From Cohaesibacter sp. (GTDB lineage Bacteria; Pseudomonadota; Alphaproteobacteria; Rhizobiales; Cohaesibacteraceae): a stretch of DNA of 64,000 nt. The translations under genes and the position numbers were made by a program. The notes beneath the pieces are model-generated. The model saw only the letters and a program-made list of their open reading frames with translations, did no database searches and was not told where the DNA came from. This document shows positions 8,470-17,116 of this stretch, in pieces; position 1 is the stretch's first letter; each line of letters opens with the position of its first letter. The stretch spans positions 60,739-124,738 of the forward strand of contig JAOAQZ010000042.1 in assembly GCA_025210795.1 (NCBI GenBank). Direction: 5' to 3'.

Positions 8470-11400
8470 CTATAAACCAGCCAATTGTGTTGCTTCTTCC
8501 AGCACTTGATCCATGACGTGGAGGATCATGTCTACATCATTGGCTTCAATGGTCAAAGGAGGGCGGATTTTAAGGATATTGTCCGCAGGCCCCTCGGTGC
8601 CCATCAAAATGCGATGATCGCGCATGCGATTTTTGACATAATCAGCAAGCTTTGTGCCCGGCTCGCATGTGGAGCGATCCATGACCAGATCAAGCCCGAT
8701 AAACAAACCATAGCCGCGCACATCCCCAACGATCACATGCTTTTTCTGCAAGGCTCGCAAACCGGATAGAAGGCGCTCACCCATCTGTTTGGCATTCTCC
8801 ATCAGGCCTTCGTCATCAACGATATCCAAGACTTCCTTGCCCATGCGGCAAGACAGGGTGGACCCACCAAAGGTAGAGAAATATTCCGGCCCTTGGGCAA
8901 AGGCATCGGCAATCTCTCGGGTTGTTACCAGTACTCCGATTGGGTGGCCGTTGCCGATTGGCTTGCCCAGTACAACAATATCGGGTGAGGCTTCCTGCTC
9001 GATAAATGCGAAATAATAATCGCCAAGACGGCCAAGACCTGTTTGAACTTCATCAGCAATGCAAACGCCGCCCGCCGCCCGCACATGGTCATAGACCCTG
9101 GCCAGATAGCCTTTGGGTGGGATGATCTGACCGCCAACAGACGGGAAGGTTTCGGCAATGAAGCCAGCCAGCTTGCCACCACGCGCATGGATCCGTTCAA
9201 TCGCATCCTTGACCTGATCTGCATAATGCTCAGCACGTTGATCGTCATCACGGCGATAGGGGCCGCGATAATCGTCGGCAACATCGACAAGTTGAACCCA
9301 ATCAGGTTGCCCAACACCCCCGGGCGCATTGAACTTATAGGCCGAAATATCAATCACGCCCGTAGTGTTGCCATGATATCCATGGTTTGACGTGACCATA
9401 TCCTTGCCACCGGTCTTGGCCCGTGCCAGACGTAGGGCAAGCTCGTTGGCCTCGGTGCCGGAATTGACAAAAAAGACAACATCCAGATGGTCCGGCATTT
9501 TGGAGAGGATCTTGTCGGCAAATTTGATTTGGGCCGGATGCAGGTAACGGGTGTTGGAATTCATCCGTTTGAGCTGGTCCGCTGCAATGGCCTGAATGCG
9601 TGGATGCGCATGGCCCACATGCGGCACATTGTTGTAACTGTCCAGATAAGGGCGACCCCATTCATCAAACAAGTGATGCTTCCAGCCCCGAACAAACATA
9701 ACCGGGTCGGAATATGTCAGTTTCAGATTCTTGCCAAACTTCTCTTTCCGCCCCTTCAAAATAGAGGCTTTGGAGGTAGGCTGATAGCGAGTAGCATCAT
9801 CTGCCAGATTCAACAAAGCTGCTGGATTGGGGCAAATTTCGCTCCAAAGATCAAAGGCGTCAGGATCTGAAACGCCGGGCCAATCGTCGCCCATGGCATC
9901 CAATGTGATGGCCATCTGAAAATGCAAATGAGGATCCCAGCCGCCATTCTCGTCTTGTGCACCCAGCGTCGCAAAAGCCTGACCCTTGTCCAGCATCTGT
10001 CCTTTTTTCAGATCAGCGATGGAAGAGGGGGCCAAATGACCATAAAGGGTGAAAAAGACATCACCTGCAGCGGTCTCATGACGCAAAACGACCATGCCAC
10101 CGTAATCCAGCTCACCATCACGCACCTCAATATGATGAATGCTCGCAGCCATGGGCGTATGCACAGGTGTGCCAGCCCGCATGAAGATATCAATGCCCAA
10201 ATGCACCGTGCGGCGATTGCTGGCTTTCCACGGGCCGTTGTAGAAGGCACGATCAGTATAAACCAACCGTGGCTCGCCATAAAAACCAAGCCATTCTGAG
10301 CCTTCAAGGCCAATATCAGCCCCTAATGTGGCAGCTTCTGCCTTGCTCATTTCAAAAGGATTGCGGGGGCTCGTACAGGCTTCAACCGAGAGGGAGCCAA
10401 CCGGCAGATGACGCAAATCCTTACCCATCACAGGCGCAAATGTGCCCCGATTGGCGGTCAGCCATGTTGCAATCGCTGAAGCAGAAGAGCTAACAGGGAA
10501 GCCACATGCTATTCGCAAAGCCAACAAAAAAGCTGAGGGATCAATGTCGTTGGTTTCAAGAAAACGCCAGGCAGGAGCTTGAGAAATCGTTACATAAGGA
10601 TCGTTGCTTTCTTGAGCCATAAGCGTTGAGTTAACGACGCTCACTGCCAACCGCATCCGCAGCAAAGGCCAGAGCATGGCGAGTTCTTGCTCGGTTAGGG
10701 GATAGCGCTCGTGATAACCGCGAGCCAGCGCGAGCAGCGCTTCTTGAGGATTTTCATGATCTAGCACAATATAGGCGGCAGCAATGGCAAGATCGCAAAT
10801 GCGAGGTGCTGCGCACATATCACCCAGATCAATCATGCCGGAAATCTTAGGCGCTTCGTCCAGTGAAGCGCTGACCAACAGATTATAATCATTGATGTCA
10901 TTATGAATGGCAACTGAAGGCAGACATTCCAATTGAGGCTTGATAGCAGAAAAATCCTCGCAAATAGCCTGCAAAAGCGCATGGCGAGCCGGGTCTGTTA
11001 TGACGTCTAGCTCATCATTGATCCAGTCCCCTTGCGTCAGATTCCATTTGAAATCCCGCAATAAGGCCGGATGGGAAAAATCGGCCAGAGCTTTGTCCAT
11101 TTCGCCCATTTGGGTGCCCAGGTCTTCAAGCAACCCGGCACTATGAGGCTTGAATGAGGCATAAATTTTGCCGCTCTTCCATTCCTGAAGCCAGACGATC
11201 CGATCCTCGCCATCCTCATCGGCGACATGGATAAAAGCCTGTCCATTCTGCGCAGGAATAAATCCGGGGATCGGGAGGTCTGGCGATTTGGCGCGCATAT
11301 GAGAGAGGGCGCTGCACTGAAGGTCAATCAGGTCATCCTCACACCCGGGGCGCATGACTTTCAAGATCGCCGAAATATCGCCACGGACACGAAAATTAAG

Positions 11401-11493
11401 GTCATATTCTCCATCCAGCCGATCTAACTGGCCGGATAGGCCCCAATGCTTCGAGAGAATTTGGACCCAATGTTGATTTGGAAGAGTGTTCAT
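8470..11493 (-). CDS. APH-type kinase / M23 peptidase / class III aminotransferase fusion
   Basis: The protein is about 1007 residues with three domains. An aminoglycoside-phosphotransferase-like kinase has the Brenner motif HNDINDYN at about 197-204 and metal-binding DLGD at about 222. An M23/LytM peptidase domain has HLGID at about 431-435, YGHL, and HLH at about 522-524. A class III PLP aminotransferase domain starts at about 600, with SGTEAN, DEVQTGLGR at about 814 and the PLP lysine in GKPIGNGHP at about 844. Human AGPHD1 (hydroxylysine kinase) and AGXT2L1/AGXT2L2 (phospholyases for phosphoethanolamine and phosphohydroxylysine) are related to the two outer domains. A kinase plus phospholyase acting on an amino alcohol or hydroxylysine is therefore a reasonable inference. 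The role of the M23 domain, which lacks a signal peptide, is unclear. I used the ATG at 11493; longer TTG/ATG starts (11571, 11556) are possible. Confidence 0.9.
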   Translation of the reverse strand: MNTLPNQHWVQILSKHWGLSGQLDRLDGEYDLNFRVRGDISAILKVMRPGCEDDLIDLQCSALSHMRAKSPDLPIPGFIPAQNGQAFIHVADEDGEDRIVWLQEWKSGKIYASFKPHSAGLLEDLGTQMGEMDKALADFSHPALLRDFKWNLTQGDWINDELDVITDPARHALLQAICEDFSAIKPQLECLPSVAIHNDINDYNLLVSASLDEAPKISGMIDLGDMCAAPRICDLAIAAAYIVLDHENPQEALLALARGYHERYPLTEQELAMLWPLLRMRLAVSVVNSTLMAQESNDPYVTISQAPAWRFLETNDIDPSAFLLALRIACGFPVSSSASAIATWLTANRGTFAPVMGKDLRHLPVGSLSVEACTSPRNPFEMSKAEAATLGADIGLEGSEWLGFYGEPRLVYTDRAFYNGPWKASNRRTVHLGIDIFMRAGTPVHTPMAASIHHIEVRDGELDYGGMVVLRHETAAGDVFFTLYGHLAPSSIADLKKGQMLDKGQAFATLGAQDENGGWDPHLHFQMAITLDAMGDDWPGVSDPDAFDLWSEICPNPAALLNLADDATRYQPTSKASILKGRKEKFGKNLKLTYSDPVMFVRGWKHHLFDEWGRPYLDSYNNVPHVGHAHPRIQAIAADQLKRMNSNTRYLHPAQIKFADKILSKMPDHLDVVFFVNSGTEANELALRLARAKTGGKDMVTSNHGYHGNTTGVIDISAYKFNAPGGVGQPDWVQLVDVADDYRGPYRRDDDQRAEHYADQVKDAIERIHARGGKLAGFIAETFPSVGGQIIPPKGYLARVYDHVRAAGGVCIADEVQTGLGRLGDYYFAFIEQEASPDIVVLGKPIGNGHPIGVLVTTREIADAFAQGPEYFSTFGGSTLSCRMGKEVLDIVDDEGLMENAKQMGERLLSGLRALQKKHVIVGDVRGYGLFIGLDLVMDRSTCEPGTKLADYVKNRMRDHRILMGTEGPADNILKIRPPLTIEANDVDMILHVMDQVLEEATQLAGL

Positions 11494-11638
11494 TGAGGAA
11501 TGCCTGATACAATGGAAAGCTTCTATGGGGATAGATGCAATAAATAACAGCCTCATATAGCAAAATGTCAAGATTGGATAATTTATTCACTACAGGAAAC
11601 TGCGTCAAACGCTAACTGTAAATGTTGATATACTGATA

Positions 11639-11681
11639 GAGAAAAGCCCTTGTAACAAGATCTGCTACAAGGGCTTTTCTC
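11639..11681. terminator. Strong hairpin downstream of the cold-shock gene
   Basis: A near-perfect 16-bp stem (GAGAAAAGCCCTTGTA at 11639-11654 against its complement at 11666-11681) encloses an 11-base loop. It ends in T-rich arms on both strands. It lies about 175 bases after the cold-shock gene on the minus strand and upstream of the fusion gene, so it probably ends the cold-shock transcript. The rest of 11494-11856 shows no gene. Confidence 0.7.
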
Positions 11682-11856
11682 ATAACCCGTGTCTGGCAAG
11701 TGGGGGGACCCAAACCAGCCGGACGAACGGTGTAGTCTTCAATTCAATTTCAAGAACGAAACCAAAGCCAGAGGCCGGTCATATTTTCACAATCATCAAA
11801 GATAACGCAACGGATTCATGATCCAGCGCTAAAGAACAGCATGAAGGAAATATGTC

Positions 11857-12066
11857 TTATGAAAGGATCTTGAGATTGTCAGCATTCACCTTGCCATTGC
11901 GGCCTTCAACCAGTTCAAACTCAATTGATTGGCCTTCGTTAAGGGTTGTAAGGCCTGAGCGTTCCACTGCCGAGATGTGCACGAACGCATCTTTGCCGCC
12001 GTCCGCAGGCTCGATAAAGCCATAGCCTTTGGTTGGGTTGAACCACTTAACAGTTCCGGTTGCCAT
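11857..12066 (-). CDS. cspA: CspA-family cold-shock protein
   Basis: The 69-residue protein is a single cold-shock domain: MATGTVKWFNPTKGYGFI with RNP1-like KGYGFIEP, RNP2-like DAFVHIS, and the usual end NADNLKIL. Such proteins bind single-stranded RNA or DNA and melt secondary structure. The ATG at 12066 is preceded by AAGGAAAG. A longer reading from 12141 adds 25 residues that do not belong to the family and lacks a ribosome binding site. The gene is preceded by a long, AT-rich, non-coding region (to about 12350), as is common for cold-shock genes whose leaders control translation, though I cannot show that here. Confidence 0.93.
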   Translation of the reverse strand: MATGTVKWFNPTKGYGFIEPADGGKDAFVHISAVERSGLTTLNEGQSIEFELVEGRNGKVNADNLKILS

Positions 12067-12676
12067 TTTGTCTTTCCTTGTAGAATAGTGCTTCCCCTGC
12101 CAAACGGAGTGTTTGGCAATCCCGGTATCAGAAGCGTCCATACAGCCCAGATATAAGCCTCAGAGTGCGAAGGCAAAGACATTCCTGAAAACCAACAAAC
12201 AAAAGCCTACATCAAAATTTATGAATTCATCAAGGGCTGTTTTTTGATTGGCGTAAGATTTCATAAAACCGCAATATTTGAAAAGAAGTACAAAAATAAA
12301 CGTAAAATGCACTTTATAGGCAGGGCTTTTACTTTTGAAATACTGCAATCAATCGGGTGAAGAGGGGATTGCAATCAAGGGTCGATAGAGGTGCGGCCAA
12401 GGGTGGGGGTGTTGGAAGATTGAGGCATATACCAGACGATGGCACGATGTATGCAAAATGGCCCGATGTAAGAAAAGAGTGTTTGAGGAAGGGCAAACAG
12501 ATCCGGTTCCAGCTATGGCCCCTAATGTGTTAAACCACATGCGGGATTGCTCATAATTTCAGCAAATTATTCTACAATTTGGACAGCTCGCATTGCTCAT
12601 TTTGAGATAAAATAGCCTTACTTTCAAAGCTATAACCATATAGCCCTTCGGGAGCTATATTCAGGAGCGAGCATAG
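12067..12676. other. Divergent intergenic region between csp and cobA
   Basis: These 610 bases separate the start of the cold-shock gene from cobA. The part next to csp (12180-12350) is AT-rich and could be its leader and promoter. No tRNA, riboswitch or convincing small gene was seen. Short open frames at 12160-12348 and 12349-12540 have no ribosome binding site. No cobalamin riboswitch is present ahead of cobA itself. Confidence 0.5.
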
Positions 12677-13504
12677 ATGACGCAGCCAACATCATCTCAA
12701 GCCTATCAAGAGCTGCTATTTGCAGGGCTGCCGGATTTTGAGCCGGGTAGCGTATGGCTGGTGGGGGCTGGCCCCGGTGATCGGGGGCTGATGACCTTAC
12801 ACGCCGTCAATGCAATGCGTCAGGCAGACGTCATCATCTATGATGCCCTGATTGATGAAGCCGATCTGGCTTTTGCCAAACCCGATGTCGTGACAGAATA
12901 TGCGGGCAAGCGCGGTGGCCGTCCATCATCCAACCAACAAGATATCACTTTGCGGCTGATTGAACTGGCACGGGAAGGGAAGCGCGTGTTGCGCCTTAAA
13001 GGCGGCGATCCCTTCATTTTTGGCCGAGGAGGGGAAGAGGCTCTGGCTCTTTCTGAAGCCAAAGTGCCTTTTAGAATCGTGCCGGGCATAACGGCCGGCA
13101 TTGGCGGGCTTAGCTATGCTGGCATTCCTGCTACATATCGCGAAATCAACCAGTCCGTTACCTTTCTCACCGGTCATGACAGGACTGGCTCGGTGCCGTC
13201 GGCGCTTGATTGGGATGCGGTTGCCAAAGGCTCACAAGTGATCGTGATGTATATGGCCATGAAGCATCTTTCCAGCATCACGCAAAAGCTACTGGATGGC
13301 GGACGACGGCCAGAGGAGGGCGCTGCCATTGTGTGCAATGCCACCACCACCAACCAGCAGGTGCTTGTGGCAACGCTTGGCACAATTGCGGAAAAAACCA
13401 AAGCTGCCAATCTTCAACCTCCCGCGCTTGTTGTCATTGGCGACGTGGTTCATCTGCGCGAAAGACTTGATTGGTATACTGCTATGGCTTTGCCACAAGA
13501 ATAA
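12677..13504 (+). CDS. cobA: Uroporphyrinogen-III C-methyltransferase (SUMT)
   Basis: The 275-residue enzyme transfers two methyl groups from SAM to uroporphyrinogen III, giving precorrin-2 for siroheme and cobalamin. It shows VWLVGAGPGDRGLMTLHA near the N-terminus, IIYDALI, GKRGG, the glycine-rich SAM site RLKGGDPFIFGRGGEE, and PGITAG. Its length fits stand-alone SUMT without the CysG dehydrogenase/ferrochelatase half. AGGAGCG lies seven bases before the ATG. It converges with a riboswitch-preceded small gene on the opposite strand, which makes a B12-responsive antisense transcript conceivable. Confidence 0.95.
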   Translation: MTQPTSSQAYQELLFAGLPDFEPGSVWLVGAGPGDRGLMTLHAVNAMRQADVIIYDALIDEADLAFAKPDVVTEYAGKRGGRPSSNQQDITLRLIELAREGKRVLRLKGGDPFIFGRGGEEALALSEAKVPFRIVPGITAGIGGLSYAGIPATYREINQSVTFLTGHDRTGSVPSALDWDAVAKGSQVIVMYMAMKHLSSITQKLLDGGRRPEEGAAIVCNATTTNQQVLVATLGTIAEKTKAANLQPPALVVIGDVVHLRERLDWYTAMALPQE

Positions 13505-13568
13505 CTTACCCCTTCTACTTGCTCTCTACCCATATTCGTTGACCTGCAAGCCAAGGGAACTGGTAGAT

Positions 13569-13603
13569 AGCGATAAGTAAGCCAGTTTAGGCCCACTTAT
13601 CGC
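13569..13603. terminator. Hairpin between convergent cobA and the riboswitch gene
   Basis: Arms GCGATAAGT (about 13569-13577) and ACTTATCGC (about 13594-13602) form a 9-bp stem around a 16-base loop. Neither strand has a clear T-run after it, so termination is only suggested by its place between converging genes. Confidence 0.35.
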
Positions 13604-13638
13604 CAACCTATCCGGTTAGGCGGGGGACTTCTGTATGC

Positions 13639-13899
13639 CTAATGGATAGGGAAATCTGCTGGCCACTGCCCATCGGCCAGAGCTTGCAAGAATTGAATAT
13701 GGCCGCTCTCTTCCATGCCCTTGGCCCCTTTGGGCAGAGTCGCAAGCAAAGTTTTGGCCGATTCGTGCGGCTCGATTCCATTTCCGACAGAAATAAGCCA
13801 TTGAATGGCCAATTGCGCACCAAGAAGCGCAATGGGGGATTGGGGCTCTTTAGCAGGAGCAGAAAGGGCAAAGTCAAGTTTCAGGTCGTCAGCATACAT
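13639..13899 (-). CDS. Small orphan protein (86 aa) behind a cobalamin riboswitch
   Basis: The protein begins MYADDLKLDFALSAPAKE and is soluble, slightly acidic at its start, with a helical middle (IALLGAQLAIQWLISV) and an ending QWPADFPIH. I do not recognise the family; it does not look like FdsD, CbtB or any cobalamin enzyme I know. The ATG at 13899 has GGGAGAG five bases upstream. The frame stays open further upstream, but that part is the riboswitch and its linker (14030-14200), so it is leader rather than coding. It is the only gene between the riboswitch and the convergent cobA, implying that its expression falls when cobalamin is plentiful. Confidence 0.65.
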   Translation of the reverse strand: MYADDLKLDFALSAPAKEPQSPIALLGAQLAIQWLISVGNGIEPHESAKTLLATLPKGAKGMEESGHIQFLQALADGQWPADFPIH

Positions 13900-14029
13900 G
13901 TCGCTCTCCCGTGACAGCGTGACAAAATAGGAGCCAAGTGGCAAAGGAGAGAAAAGGCTGAACAAACAAGATAGACCAATCTTGCTCAATCGACGCCCTG
14001 CTTGCCCTCCGCAAGCCAGAATAGCTGTT

Positions 14030-14200
14030 TCATGTCTGGGCAGGTCTCCGGACTTGAATGAAGAGGTGTGGCCCTCATGCTGTCTGAAAACCTTCCCAAC
14101 CTGTCGGCCAGTGGCGGTGCTTGGCACCTATCAGAGAGCGTCATTCTTACCGTTGCGGGGGCAGTGCTGGATTTTCACCAGCTTCCCTTTTCATTTTGAT
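14030..14200 (-). promoter_or_regulatory. Cobalamin riboswitch 1
   Basis: Read on the minus strand, the segment shows the conserved cobalamin (AdoCbl-type) riboswitch blocks in order. These are GGTGAAAATCC, then CTGCCCCCGCAACGGTAA, then GCCACTGG, then GGGAAGG, and finally AAGTCCGGAGACCTGCC. It lies about 130 bases upstream of the 86-aa gene and downstream of the formate dehydrogenase operon. A small hairpin at about 13998-14015 could be part of the expression platform, but it has no T-run, so translational control is as likely as termination. Confidence 0.92.
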
Positions 14201-14326
14201 TCCAAATCAAAACACCCGGACCCGCATAGTCTAAAGCGAGAAAGCAAAAGGGGCAATTGCTATTCTGCAATTACCCCTGTTTTTGATAGAGCAAAATTCT
14301 GCGGGTGAAGCTGGCAGATTTAAGCT

Positions 14327-17116
14327 TTATTCCGCTGCGTCTTTCTGAACAGAGCGAACCCGAGCGGCAGAAACCTTGAATTCTGGGATCTTGCCAAAGG
14401 GGTCAAGCTTTGGATTGGTCAGGAAGTTGGCCGCCGCTTCGCGGAAGCAGAATGGAATAAACAGCATGCCTTCACTCACAGTTCTGTCCTGACGGGCCAT
14501 CAACTCAATCTCACCACGCCGCGTCTCAACGGCAACCCGATCCCCCGGATAGATGCCCAATTTGCGCATATCCTTGGGATGAATGGCGACTGTTGCTTCG
14601 GGCTCGATCGCATCCAGCGTGGTAGCGCGCCGTGTCATAGCGCCAGTATGCCAATGCTCAAGCAAGCGGCCGGTGGTCAGAACAAACGGGAAATCTGTGT
14701 CTGGCAATTCATCTGGCGGAACCAGATCTGTCGGCACAAGTTTAGCTTTGCCTGTGGCGGTTGGGAAACCGCCACCAAACAAAACGCTCTGGCCGGGAAC
14801 ATCCGGTCCTGCACTTGGATAGGTCACCGTGCCGTCCCGCTCCAGCCGATCCCAGCTGATGTGGTTGAGCGACGCCATATGACCGGCCATCTCGGTATAG
14901 ACTTCCGGCACGTTTTTATAGGTCCAGCCCAAGCCAACACGATTGGCAAGTTCCATGATCAGTTCCCAATCCTGCCGGGCGTCCCCCGGAGGATTAAGGG
15001 CAGGGCGGCCGATCTGGACTTCGCGGTTGGTGTTGGTAAAGGTGCCCAATTTCTCGGCGTGAGCTGAGGCTGGCAAGATAACATCAGCATGCCATGCTGT
15101 TTCGGTGAGGAAAATATCCTGCACCACCAAATGGTCCAGTTTGGCAAGTGCCGCCCGCGCATGATGCTGGTCAGGATCGGACATGGCCGGATTTTCGCCC
15201 ATCACATACATGCCGGAAATACCGCCCGCCAGAATATCATCCATGATCTCGACCACGGTCAGGCCCTTGGTAGCATCAAGCTTGCGGCCCCATGCATCCT
15301 CAAAGCTAGACCGGATTTCTGCGGTCTCGACAGACTGATAATTGGGGTAGAACATGGGGATCAAACCAGCATCCGATGCCCCTTGCACATTATTCTGCCC
15401 GCGAAGCGGGTGGAGGCCCGTGCCAGGGCGGCCAACCTGTCCGGTGAGGGTTGCAAGAGCAATCAGGGCGCGGACATTGTCTGTGCCATGCACATGCTGG
15501 GAAACACCCATGCCCCAGAAAATAATGGACTTGTCTGACGTTGCATACAGGCGGGCAACCTCGCGCACAACATCGGGTGCAATGCCGCAAACCGGCTCCA
15601 TGGCTTCTGGGGTAAAGTCGGCCACCTTGGCCTTGATGGCCTCATAGCCTTCAACCATATCGGCGATATAACCATGGTCGACCAGATTTTCCTCAACGAT
15701 CACATTGATCATGGCATAAATGAGGGCAACGTCCCGGCCTGATTTGAACTGCAGGCTGTGGCTTGCGTGACGGGCCAGCTCCTGACCGCGCGGATCCATG
15801 ATGATAAGCTTGGCACCACGTTTGGTGGCCTGCTTGAAATAGGTCGCAGCAACAGGATGGTTTTGCGCAGGGCGCGACCCGATCACAATAATGCAATCGG
15901 CTTCATCAGCTGCGCGGAAGGAAGCGGATACCGCGCCAGAGCCAACCCCTTCCAAAAGGGCTGCAACGGATGATGCATGGCACAGACGTGTGCAATGGTC
16001 CACATTATTGGTCTGGAAGCCCTGACGGATGAATTTCTGGAACAGATAGGCCTCTTCGTTGGAGCCTTTGGCGGAGCCAAAACCGCAAATGCCATCGGGG
16101 CCCTTGGCCTCATGAACGGCCTTCAGGCCATTGGCTGCGGCATCCAGAGCCTCTTCCCATGTCGCTTCGCGGAAATAGTCCATCACCTTGTCAGGCTCGA
16201 TGCGAATTTTCGCGTCTTTAGGTGCATCATCGCGGCGGATGAGCGGCTTGGTCAGGCGTTCTGGGCTTGCAACATAATCATAGCCAAACCGGCCTTTGAC
16301 ACAAAGGCGGTTCTCGTTAGCCGGACCATCGCGACCGTCAATCTTGACGATTTCATTTCCTTTGACATGAACTTTAGTAAGGCAGCCAACGCCACAGAAT
16401 GGGCAGACGCTATCAACTGTCTTTTCAATGTCATCATTTGAAATGACACGATGCTTATTGTCTGAATCCATAAGTGTTTTTTCAAACAAGGCACCGGTTG
16501 GGCACGCCTGAACGCATTCGCCGCATGTCACACAAGTGGACAGCCCCATCGGGTCAGACAAGTCAAATACAGGATGGCTGTGTGAGCCTCGGCCACCCAT
16601 ACCGATCACATCATTGACCTGAACTTCGCGGCAGGCACGAACGCAAAGGTTACACTTGATGCAGGCGTCCAGATTAACCGCAATCGCAGGATTGGACAGG
16701 TCCGTGACTGCCTCTTCGTGGCTGGGCAATCTGTCAGGATTGATTGACATCTGATCGGCCCAAATCCAGAAATCGCTCTCAGGATCGGGGCTTTCTTCTT
16801 TTGCGGGCATGTCCGCGGCCAGCATTTCAAAGACCATTGCACGCGCCTTTTCAGAGCGCTCGCCAGTGGTTTTGACCACCATGCCGTCCTGCACGGACCG
16901 CACACAAGAGGCGGTCAAAGTCCGCTCGCCCTCGACCTCGCACACACAGGCGCGGCAATTGCCGTCAGAGCGGAAGCCGGGGGCATCCTTGTGGCACAGG
17001 TGAGGAATGGTGTTGCCTTCGCGTTTGGCGACTTCCCAAATGGTTTCTCCGGCCTTGGCTGTGACCTCTTTGCCATCCAGGGTGAAGGAGATGCTTTTGT
17101 CGCTAGAAGTGCTCAT
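14327..17116 (-). CDS. fdsA: NAD-dependent formate dehydrogenase, catalytic alpha subunit
   Basis: The 929-residue molybdo- or tungstoenzyme oxidises formate to CO2. It has an N-terminal [2Fe-2S] ferredoxin domain (cysteines within residues 41-71), then two [4Fe-4S] motifs, CIKCNLCVRAC (152-162) and CVTCGECVQAC (195-205). A further cluster motif, CPFCGVGC (238-245), opens the molybdopterin domain. RLCHASSV carries the probable metal-ligand Cys379 with neighbouring His380, where some relatives have selenocysteine. The C-terminus is a dinucleotide-binding MopB-type domain. Its start overlaps the stop of the upstream flavoprotein subunit by four bases (ATGA), showing translational coupling. No fdhD or small delta subunit follows; the next element is the riboswitch. 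Confidence 0.95.
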   Translation of the reverse strand: MSTSSDKSISFTLDGKEVTAKAGETIWEVAKREGNTIPHLCHKDAPGFRSDGNCRACVCEVEGERTLTASCVRSVQDGMVVKTTGERSEKARAMVFEMLAADMPAKEESPDPESDFWIWADQMSINPDRLPSHEEAVTDLSNPAIAVNLDACIKCNLCVRACREVQVNDVIGMGGRGSHSHPVFDLSDPMGLSTCVTCGECVQACPTGALFEKTLMDSDNKHRVISNDDIEKTVDSVCPFCGVGCLTKVHVKGNEIVKIDGRDGPANENRLCVKGRFGYDYVASPERLTKPLIRRDDAPKDAKIRIEPDKVMDYFREATWEEALDAAANGLKAVHEAKGPDGICGFGSAKGSNEEAYLFQKFIRQGFQTNNVDHCTRLCHASSVAALLEGVGSGAVSASFRAADEADCIIVIGSRPAQNHPVAATYFKQATKRGAKLIIMDPRGQELARHASHSLQFKSGRDVALIYAMINVIVEENLVDHGYIADMVEGYEAIKAKVADFTPEAMEPVCGIAPDVVREVARLYATSDKSIIFWGMGVSQHVHGTDNVRALIALATLTGQVGRPGTGLHPLRGQNNVQGASDAGLIPMFYPNYQSVETAEIRSSFEDAWGRKLDATKGLTVVEIMDDILAGGISGMYVMGENPAMSDPDQHHARAALAKLDHLVVQDIFLTETAWHADVILPASAHAEKLGTFTNTNREVQIGRPALNPPGDARQDWELIMELANRVGLGWTYKNVPEVYTEMAGHMASLNHISWDRLERDGTVTYPSAGPDVPGQSVLFGGGFPTATGKAKLVPTDLVPPDELPDTDFPFVLTTGRLLEHWHTGAMTRRATTLDAIEPEATVAIHPKDMRKLGIYPGDRVAVETRRGEIELMARQDRTVSEGMLFIPFCFREAAANFLTNPKLDPFGKIPEFKVSAARVRSVQKDAAE

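Noticed and set aside
13900..14127. Upstream extension of the 86-aa gene as a 162-codon frame
   Set aside because: This part coincides with the cobalamin riboswitch and its linker, has no ribosome binding site, and the ATG at 13899 has a good one.
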